In this document: piece after piece, positions 1 to 4,997 of the stretch
Layout: every line of letters starts with the position of its first letter
Position numbering within the stretch: position 1 is the first letter of the stretch
Origin: Lentisphaeria bacterium UBA1829
GTDB taxonomy: Bacteria; Verrucomicrobiota; Lentisphaeria; Victivallales; UBA1829
Assembly (NCBI GenBank): GCA_002338895.1
Contig: DDJH01000214.1
Span: 1 to 7,590 of the forward strand
DNA length: 7,590 nucleotides
Direction: 5' to 3'
Program-made: the position numbers and the translations under genes
Notes under the pieces: model-generated
The model's input: only the letters and a program-made list of their open reading frames with translations
The model's database searches: none
Told to the model about the DNA's origin: nothing

Positions 1-578
1 ACCGGAAGGCGCTGCGCCTGATGCAGGTGGCGGAGATGGCGCGAGTGCCGATCATCACGTTCATCGACACTCCGGGAGCGTTTCCCGGCGTTGCATCGGA
101 AGAGCGGCATATCGGCGAGGCGATCGCGGTCAATCTGCGGGAGATGTTCTCGTTCACGGTACCGATTATCTGCGTGGTGATCGGCGAAGGCGGATCGGGC
201 GGAGCGCTGGCCATCGGAGTCGGCAACAAGGTGATGATTATGGAAAACGCCTACTATTCCGTCATTACGCCGGAAGGGTGCGCGGCGATTCTGTGGAAGG
301 ACCGCGCCTATTCCGCCAAAGCGGCGGAGGCGCTGAAGCTGACGGCCGCGGATCTTCTGAAACTCAAGCTGGTGGACGGCATCGTCGAAGAGCCTCTCGG
401 CGGAGCGCACAAGGATTATGACGCGGCGGCGGAAAAGCTGAAAAAAGCGATTCTGAAAGCGCTGAAGGAGTTCGAGGGATACACCCCGGAAGAACTGAAG
501 GAGCAGCGGTACAGACGCTTCCGCGATGTCAAATTCTACACGGAACCGAAAGACTCCGGAACGGAAGCGGAGAAGTAA
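1..578 (+). CDS. accA: Acetyl-CoA carboxylase carboxyltransferase subunit alpha (3' part, 5' end outside window)
   Basis: This is the C-terminal 190 or so residues of AccA. With AccD it forms the carboxyltransferase that moves the carboxyl group from carboxybiotin-BCCP to acetyl-CoA, giving malonyl-CoA for fatty acid synthesis in the cytoplasm. The frame is open from base 3 at the left edge (reading RKALRLMQ), so the gene begins upstream; the ATG at 21 is an internal Met. Visible family hallmarks are ITFIDTPGAFPG, the glycine-rich GEGGSGGALAIG segment that shapes the acyl-CoA/oxyanion site, SVITPEGCAAILWK, and the C-terminal EPLGGAH followed by a charged helix ending in RYRRFRDVKFY. The order and spacing match what I recall of the E. 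coli protein (about 319 residues). It ends with TAA 4 nt before the next gene, so it is probably the upstream member of an operon. Identity is essentially certain; only the N-terminus is unseen. Confidence 0.97.
   Translation, partial: RKALRLMQVAEMARVPIITFIDTPGAFPGVASEERHIGEAIAVNLREMFSFTVPIICVVIGEGGSGGALAIGVGNKVMIMENAYYSVITPEGCAAILWKDRAYSAKAAEALKLTAADLLKLKLVDGIVEEPLGGAHKDYDAAAEKLKKAILKALKEFEGYTPEELKEQRYRRFRDVKFYTEPKDSGTEAEK
569..575 (+). promoter_or_regulatory. Ribosome binding site for the GNAT gene
   Basis: A GGAGAAG run lies inside the last codons of accA, about 7 to 10 nt before the ATG at 583. An AAGG at 577-580 is too close to that ATG to be the better candidate. The site supports starting the acetyltransferase at 583 instead of the upstream in-frame ATG at 526, which lies within accA and has no comparable purine run. 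Its position inside accA suggests the two genes are translationally coupled. Confidence 0.55.
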
Positions 579-582
579 GGAT

Positions 583-1089
583 ATGTTCAACGGAACCCTG
601 GTTGTCAGACCGGCCCGCTACAACCCGGAAAAGGGGATTCGGGACGAGGAAAACTGCGATATTCATCGGATCTGGGCCCTTCTCGGAGGGTATGCGAAGG
701 AGAATCTGCTTCTTCCGCGGACGGAGGAGGATATTCAGGAGAAGATCGCGAACTTCCGGATTGCGGAGCTGAACGGGGAATTTGTCGGCTGCGTGGCGAT
801 CCGGAATTACGGGAACTCGCTGTACGAGGTGCGGTCGTTTGCAGTCCTTCCGGACCATGTGGGACAGGGAATCGGTTCGGAGATCCTGAGCGGAGTGATC
901 CGCCAGATGAAGGAGGCGGGGGAGCCGGCCCGGCTGTTCTCGCTGACCTACCGGACCCATTTCTTCACACGTCTCGGCTTCCGGGTGGTGGACAAGTCGA
1001 TGTTCCCCGGAAAAATCTGGAGCGACTGCGTCATATGCAAGAAGAAAGATCATTGCGACGAGACGGCGGTTCTGATGGAGTTTCCGTAA
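583..1089 (+). CDS. GNAT-family N-acetyltransferase, short ArgA-type (N-acetylglutamate synthase-like)
   Basis: This 168-residue cytoplasmic enzyme is predicted to move acetyl from acetyl-CoA to an amine, most likely the alpha-amino group of glutamate (first step of arginine synthesis). GNAT motif A is clear at about residues 84-98: RSFAVLPDHVGQGIG, with the V-x-P...Q/R-x-x-G-x-G/A acetyl-CoA pyrophosphate loop. Family-specific marks of the short ArgA-like group (COG1246 type) are LLLPRT near residues 42-47, LTYRTHFFTRLGF near 121-133, and the tail KIWSDCVIC...HCDETAV with Cys149, Cys152 and Cys158. It lacks the amino-acid-kinase domain of E. coli ArgA, as expected for the short form. The start at 583 was chosen for its RBS; starting at 526 would add 19 basic residues with no family counterpart. 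Its last 55 nt overlap the next gene. The fold is certain; the glutamate substrate is inferred from family motifs, and another amino acid or a peptide is possible. Confidence 0.87.
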   Translation: MFNGTLVVRPARYNPEKGIRDEENCDIHRIWALLGGYAKENLLLPRTEEDIQEKIANFRIAELNGEFVGCVAIRNYGNSLYEVRSFAVLPDHVGQGIGSEILSGVIRQMKEAGEPARLFSLTYRTHFFTRLGFRVVDKSMFPGKIWSDCVICKKKDHCDETAVLMEFP

Positions 1090-2993
1090 TCCGCAGCGGA
1101 AGCGGAAGAGTCCGCCGGAGCGCGGAGGAGCTTCGGGATGCGGCGTCGGCCACCCGCAATGGCAAGACCGATCTGTTCGTCTACGGAACGCTTCTGAGCG
1201 ACAAGCACGTCAAACTGATTCTCGGACGGGCGGTGGAAACGGAAACGGCCGTTCTGAACAACTATATGCGAATTGTGCCGCCGGGGGCGTTTTTTTTCAT
1301 TGTCCGCCAGCGCGGGTCCCAGGTGCGCGGACGGATTCTGAAGGATCTGGAACCGGAAGAGATTGCGCTGATCGACGCCTTTGAAGATGAAAAAAGGCTG
1401 TATTACCGGAAACGGGTTGTGGTACGCGATTCGGCCGGACGGCGCAGGAGGGCGGAAACGTATATCGGGAACGTGCCGGCGCTGCAGAAATCGTTTGGGA
1501 AAGAGATTCATTTCGAGGACCGTTACAATCTTTATCTGGAACGGAAGATCAATCATACGCTGGAGGATCTGGCGCCGCAGGAGGTGTCGGAGATCGCGAA
1601 GCGGACGACACAGGAGCTGATGGGATCGGAAATCGACCGTCTGATCCAGTCGCATTTCGACGGGGACTATGTGTGCAACTATCTGATGCTCCAGACCTTC
1701 AACGGAGCCCGTCCGCCCGATCTGAACAAGGTGTTCCGCAACTGCGCGATTCAGCCGTATGCGGACGCCTACATGGAACTGGCGTGCAAACATATTATTT
1801 TCAATCAGTTTGCGGAAAAAATCCGACATGAATTTCACGACGCGGTGCGCGTCACGCAGAAATATTACCGGCATGGTGTGGCGATTCTTCTTGCGTTTCT
1901 CTACTACAACTCCAACCGGAAAAGGATTCGGAAACGGATGCGGGAGGAGAAGCTGGATGCCGCGCTTCCGGGCCGGACCTATCCTGAATATGCGGCGCTC
2001 TGCATCCGGATCGCGGATGAGATTTACGATCCGGTGCGGATGAGGGATATCGTGGAGTATGTGGGGCTGAACTGGAACTCGACGCCGACGCCGCTGGGAG
2101 CGGAACTGGAATTCAGCTACCTGGGTTCGCGGGCGGTCTACGCGGAACCGGGAGAGGACAGCCACTTTGACTCGTTCAACTGGTTCAACGATTTCGATCT
2201 GCGCAGACGCATGTGGAGACTCGGAGGACATATCGACGCGCACCGGCCGCTGACCAGCGGAAGCGCGGAGCGAAGCCGCGGATTTCTGGAATATGCGCTG
2301 GGAAGATTCAATATTGTCGGGGATTTGTCGCGTCCGCTGTTTGACTGCCCGTGGGCGATGTCGATGGTCATCAACGAGGCGGTGAAGTTTCTGGGGATTC
2401 CGACCCACAGTCTGCACATCTCGATGGAGCTTCCGGAAAGCAACGGGCAGCCGGCGATCACGAATCGCGCACACAAGGAGAGCGATCTGGTGTGCCTTCT
2501 TCTGCTCGGGGGGGACCTGCGGCGGGACGAAAACGGAATCCTCCGCGAATGGCGCATCTACAACAACGAACTGGATACGAATGCGAGTCACTCACTGAAC
2601 TTTTCCGCCCGCAAACACCATTACTCCCGGTCGGGCGACGAGGACTCGGGATCCGATGTCATGGAATACAAGTTCCTGCGCTTGAAATCCGTTGAAACCG
2701 ACTATACGAAAGTCATAGTGGCCCTGAAGGACTACCAGCTGGAGACCGGAGCCCGTCCGATCACGATCCCGCGGAAAGGGGAACCGGAGCTTCCGGAACA
2801 GCTCTTTCTGCGTTCCTGGGCGGCGCATCCGCAGAGTCTTTCCATGCGGGAGATCGACTCGTTTGTGGAAACGGTGGAACGCGGCATGTGCAAGGAGCAT
2901 AAGACGCCCCATCTGGACAAACGGAAAAAAGCCATTCTGGAAAATATCGGAGAAACTCTTGTGGAAAGGAATCGCAGTGTTGCACAGGGATGA
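1035..2993 (+). CDS. Fusion protein: N-terminal gamma-glutamyl cyclotransferase-like (GGCT/AIG2) domain and C-terminal putative amidoligase (GS/GCS fold)
   Basis: This 652-residue protein has no obvious signal peptide. Residues 46-145 look like a GGCT/AIG2 domain: LFVYGTLL (Y50-G51-T52-L53) forms the substrate loop, and the IDAFE segment places Glu117 where the family has its catalytic Glu, followed by YYRKRVVV. Such domains release 5-oxoproline from gamma-glutamyl amines. Residues 160-345 are mainly helical and I do not recognise them. Residues 353-555 carry marks of the glutamine synthetase/glutamate-cysteine ligase fold: PLGAELEF (Glu357, Glu359), a later HSLHISMEL strand (His458, His461) and VMEYKFLR near 543-549, resembling the GxExE, HxHx and E-F-R elements of amidoligases. 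A remaining C-terminal tail (560-652) is charged. No canonical start codon other than the ATG at 1035 precedes the GGCT domain; a GGAG at 1019-1022 could serve it. The frame overlaps the GNAT gene by 55 nt and murI by 17 nt. The GGCT call is good; the amidoligase call is motif-based inference, and the reaction and substrate are unknown. Confidence 0.72.
   Translation: MQEERSLRRDGGSDGVSVIRSGSGRVRRSAEELRDAASATRNGKTDLFVYGTLLSDKHVKLILGRAVETETAVLNNYMRIVPPGAFFFIVRQRGSQVRGRILKDLEPEEIALIDAFEDEKRLYYRKRVVVRDSAGRRRRAETYIGNVPALQKSFGKEIHFEDRYNLYLERKINHTLEDLAPQEVSEIAKRTTQELMGSEIDRLIQSHFDGDYVCNYLMLQTFNGARPPDLNKVFRNCAIQPYADAYMELACKHIIFNQFAEKIRHEFHDAVRVTQKYYRHGVAILLAFLYYNSNRKRIRKRMREEKLDAALPGRTYPEYAALCIRIADEIYDPVRMRDIVEYVGLNWNSTPTPLGAELEFSYLGSRAVYAEPGEDSHFDSFNWFNDFDLRRRMWRLGGHIDAHRPLTSGSAERSRGFLEYALGRFNIVGDLSRPLFDCPWAMSMVINEAVKFLGIPTHSLHISMELPESNGQPAITNRAHKESDLVCLLLLGGDLRRDENGILREWRIYNNELDTNASHSLNFSARKHHYSRSGDEDSGSDVMEYKFLRLKSVETDYTKVIVALKDYQLETGARPITIPRKGEPELPEQLFLRSWAAHPQSLSMREIDSFVETVERGMCKEHKTPHLDKRKKAILENIGETLVERNRSVAQG
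2966..2970 (+). promoter_or_regulatory. Ribosome binding site for murI, inside the preceding gene
   Basis: AAGGA lies 6 nt before the GTG at 2977 and 9 nt before the TTG at 2980. Both are in frame with murI and no in-frame ATG is nearby, so this site is the main argument for a non-ATG start here. The ATG at 2990 is out of frame with murI. Confidence 0.5.
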
Positions 2994-3795
2994 TAACAGA
3001 CCGATTGGAGTGTTCGATTCCGGGCTCGGCGGATTGACCGTCGTTTCGGCGCTGAACCGCGCGCTGCCCGAAGAGGATATTCTGTATCTCGGGGATACGG
3101 CGCGCGTGCCGTATGGCGACAAATCCGTCGAATCCATCCGCCGCTTCGCCTTGAAAGATGCGGAATTTCTATTTGAACGCGGTGTCAAAATTCTGGTTGT
3201 TGCGTGCAACACCGTTTCCGCCGTTGCGATGGACACGCTCCGCAAACACAATCCGCAGGCGCATATTCTCGGCGTTCTGGAGGCCGGCATTCAGGCGGTT
3301 CTTGCGACGGACCCCGCGCATGTTGCCGTCATCGGGACCCGGGCGACGATCGGCAGCGACGCCTACCGGCGCGGCATTCATGCCCGCAACCCCTCCATTG
3401 TCGTGGAAAGCATCGCCTGTCCGCTTCTTGTTCCGATGGCGGAGGAGGGAATCACCGACAGCACGATCACCCGCTCCATCCTCGATATTTATCTTCACAA
3501 CGTCAAGCGGAATCCGCCGGACACCCTCCTCCTCGGCTGTACCCATTATCCGCTGTTCAAATCCGAAATTTCCGCCTATCTGGACGGGCAGACCACCATT
3601 GTCGACAGCGCCACCGCATGCGCGGATCATGTCCGGAACTATCTGGACACCCATCATCTCCGGGCGACCGCCGGCAAGGAGGGGCGAAACGGCTTCTTCG
3701 TGACCGACCTGCATTCCACCCTCCCGCTCATGGCCGCCCGTTTTCTGGGCCGTCCGCTTGAGCGCATCGAAAAAATCGCTCTTTCCGACGACTGA
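2977..3795 (+). CDS. murI: Glutamate racemase
   Basis: MurI is a cofactor-independent racemase that makes D-glutamate from L-glutamate for the peptidoglycan stem peptide, in the cytoplasm. From the GTG start it is 272 residues, normal for the family (about 255-285). Visible motifs are RPIGVFDSGLGG (Asp14, N-terminal active-site loop), GDTARVPYG, the first catalytic cysteine in VVACNTVS (Cys77), and the second in LLGCTHYPL (Cys188) with His190 beside it. The Cys-Cys spacing of 111 residues suits the two-base thiol mechanism. The start is GTG 2977 or TTG 2980; an in-frame ATG at 2863 would add 38 residues read from the preceding gene's other frame and is rejected. The start overlaps the fusion gene's stop by 17 nt, so coupled translation is likely. 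It converges on the membrane-protein gene with only 24 nt between the stop codons and no clear terminator there. Confidence 0.96.
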   Translation: MLHRDDNRPIGVFDSGLGGLTVVSALNRALPEEDILYLGDTARVPYGDKSVESIRRFALKDAEFLFERGVKILVVACNTVSAVAMDTLRKHNPQAHILGVLEAGIQAVLATDPAHVAVIGTRATIGSDAYRRGIHARNPSIVVESIACPLLVPMAEEGITDSTITRSILDIYLHNVKRNPPDTLLLGCTHYPLFKSEISAYLDGQTTIVDSATACADHVRNYLDTHHLRATAGKEGRNGFFVTDLHSTLPLMAARFLGRPLERIEKIALSDD

Positions 3796-3819
3796 TCCCC
3801 CGTCGCCTGACGCAAGGAT

Positions 3820-4503
3820 TCAGCGCGGACCGCGGAACCGCCGCTCTGCCGCAAGGAGTGTTTCCAGCTGTTCCTCCGTCAAGTTGGCGGGATATTCGCG
3901 AACCGCCTCTTTCGCTTCCGCGACCTTTTCCGGATTCAGACGCCGCTCTGTTTCCAGCAGACGAATTTCCGCTTCATTGAGAGCAAGGCGGACCGGATCC
4001 AGTTTTTCCTTCTCCAATTTCCCGTCTTTGACCATCTGCTCCGCCCGCTTCCAGTTCTGTTCCGCGCACTTCATCGCAAGATAGGCATCCGCAAACGAAG
4101 ACGCGCCCCGGCGGCCTTTCTGCAGACGCATCCGATTCAAACGTCCGATATCCAGACGAAGCAGAGCCGCCTGAAGCTCTTCCGCATTCTCCGCACTTTT
4201 TCCCTTCGCCTCCGCCTTCTGATAAAGGCGTTCCAGAATCCGGATCTGCTCGTCATATTTCTGAAGGATCGCGGCGGAGGGGGAAGCCCCGCGCATCACT
4301 CTTCCGCCGGGGGCACCTGGGCCGCCGGGGCCGCGGAAACCGGGTCCACGGGACGGCGGAGGAGTCATCTTCGGACCGAATCCGGCCAGCAGAGTTCCGG
4401 ATGGGGGAACCAGATAGGTTACAATTGTCAGGATCAAAGCGAGAATGGAGGCGATCAGTGCAACATACAGGGCAAGTTTTTCCGATTTCTTTTCCGTGCT
4501 CAT
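3820..4503 (-). CDS. Hypothetical single-pass membrane protein with Gly/Pro-rich linker and helical tail
   Basis: I do not recognise this 227-residue protein. Visible layout: a short basic N-terminus (MSTEKKSEKL), one hydrophobic helix at about residues 10-32 (LALYVALIASILALILTIV), a Pro/Gly-rich stretch at about 43-68 (many PG, GPG and PPP units), then a charged, largely helical region from about 76 to the end, rich in Glu, Lys, Arg, Ala and Leu with coiled-coil character. It ends in an LTEEQLETLLAAERR segment. The charge pattern suggests N-in with the helical part outside the cytoplasmic membrane. The ATG at 4503 is preferred because AGAAGGA lies 10 nt upstream and the membrane helix then sits at the usual place; an in-frame ATG at 4557 would add 18 arginine-rich residues without an RBS. 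The gene probably has its own promoter and follows a terminator. The LTEEQ end faintly recalls Spy/ZraP-type periplasmic proteins, but that is too weak to name it. Confidence 0.7.
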   Translation of the reverse strand: MSTEKKSEKLALYVALIASILALILTIVTYLVPPSGTLLAGFGPKMTPPPSRGPGFRGPGGPGAPGGRVMRGASPSAAILQKYDEQIRILERLYQKAEAKGKSAENAEELQAALLRLDIGRLNRMRLQKGRRGASSFADAYLAMKCAEQNWKRAEQMVKDGKLEKEKLDPVRLALNEAEIRLLETERRLNPEKVAEAKEAVREYPANLTEEQLETLLAAERRFRGPR

Positions 4504-4513
4504 CTGAATGAAA

Positions 4514-4520
4514 TCCTTCT
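4514..4520 (-). promoter_or_regulatory. Ribosome binding site for the membrane-protein gene
   Basis: On the - strand this reads AGAAGGA, 10 nt before the ATG at 4503. It decides the choice between that ATG and the in-frame ATG at 4557, which lacks any purine-rich site upstream. Confidence 0.5.
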
Positions 4521-4583
4521 GTTGAATCTCTCTTCTTCTGCGATTCAAAGATACCATGCGGGAAAAGCAAATTCAAGGGGAAG

Positions 4584-4589
4584 AGTATA
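4584..4589 (-). promoter_or_regulatory. Possible -10 promoter element for the membrane-protein gene
   Basis: On the - strand this reads TATACT, one base from the sigma-70 -10 consensus, within an AT-rich stretch about 80 nt before the ATG at 4503 and downstream of the terminator at 4671-4700. The hexamer 17 nt further upstream (TCGCCT) matches TTGACA poorly, so the assignment rests on the -10 and the position alone. Confidence 0.3.
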
Positions 4590-4670
4590 TTTTCCAGAGA
4601 AATAGCAGGCGATATTGAAATACATTTCCAGCCCTCCCCTCCCCAGCTTTCGGAAAACATTCTGTTAAAG

Positions 4671-4700
4671 GACAAAAAGCCGACCGGAAAACCGATCGGC
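4671..4700 (-). terminator. Rho-independent terminator (- strand)
   Basis: On the - strand GCCGATCGG and CCGGTCGGC form a 9-bp stem (one G-U wobble, GC-rich) around a TTTT loop, followed at once by TTTTTG. Read on the + strand the same stem has a C-A mismatch and no T-run after it, so it works in one direction. It lies 298 nt past the stop of the large TIM-barrel gene and upstream of the membrane-protein gene, so it probably ends the long transcript and insulates the small gene. Confidence 0.85.
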
Positions 4701-4997
4701 AGAAAATTGCGAAAACGGAAGAGTATTTTGAGGCGTTTCAGACCTTTTGCATCCGCCTTCAAAACGGCCTTTTCCTGTCTCAAAAGAGCGGAAAATCCAT
4801 CCCCTTGAAAAATTCTCCGCGAGATTTTTCCGAATTCATGCAGAGCGTCTCCCCGGAGAGTACAATTGCGCGCGATCTCCAATTCTGGTATCCACAAGCA
4901 TCCGGACACGACCCGATAAGATATGCCATCCCGTTTTTCTTGGGGGGAGGCAGTTCTCCGAATCGGTCGATTTTCTCCGGAATGCGTTCCATATGGA

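Larger units (their letters stand above)
4504..4997. other. Intergenic region without a supported gene
   Basis: This stretch of about 495 nt is visibly more AT-rich than its flanks. It holds the RBS and possible promoter of the membrane-protein gene and the - strand terminator at 4671-4700. Between the terminator and the large gene's stop (4701-4997) I found only a 73-codon open frame on the - strand (4780-5001), whose GTG overlaps the upstream stop as GTGA; it has no RBS and no recognisable motif. This part is best read as a long 3' untranslated region or the source of a small RNA. Confidence 0.6.

Noticed and set aside
526..582. Upstream in-frame ATG for the GNAT gene
   Set aside because: It lies well inside accA, lacks an RBS and adds 19 basic residues not expected in the family; ATG 583 has a good RBS.
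1050..2591. 513-codon open frame on the - strand opposite the fusion gene
   Set aside because: Same in-register antisense effect; the product is Arg/His/Pro-rich without motifs, while the + strand has recognisable GGCT and ligase-like motifs.
2863..2976. Upstream in-frame ATG for murI
   Set aside because: It would add 38 Trp/Lys/Arg-rich residues read from the out-of-frame fusion gene; MurI proteins start just before the RPIGVFDSGLGG segment.
3786..3805. Hairpin CGACG/CGTCG across the murI stop
   Set aside because: Only 5 bp with a 10-nt loop and no adjacent T-run on either strand, so not called a terminator.
4504..4557. Upstream in-frame ATG for the membrane protein
   Set aside because: No purine-rich site precedes 4557, while AGAAGGA precedes the ATG at 4503.
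4253..4909. 218-codon - strand frame crossing the terminator and overlapping the membrane-protein gene
   Set aside because: It would translate through the terminator stem and out of frame through the membrane-protein gene; no RBS and no motif.
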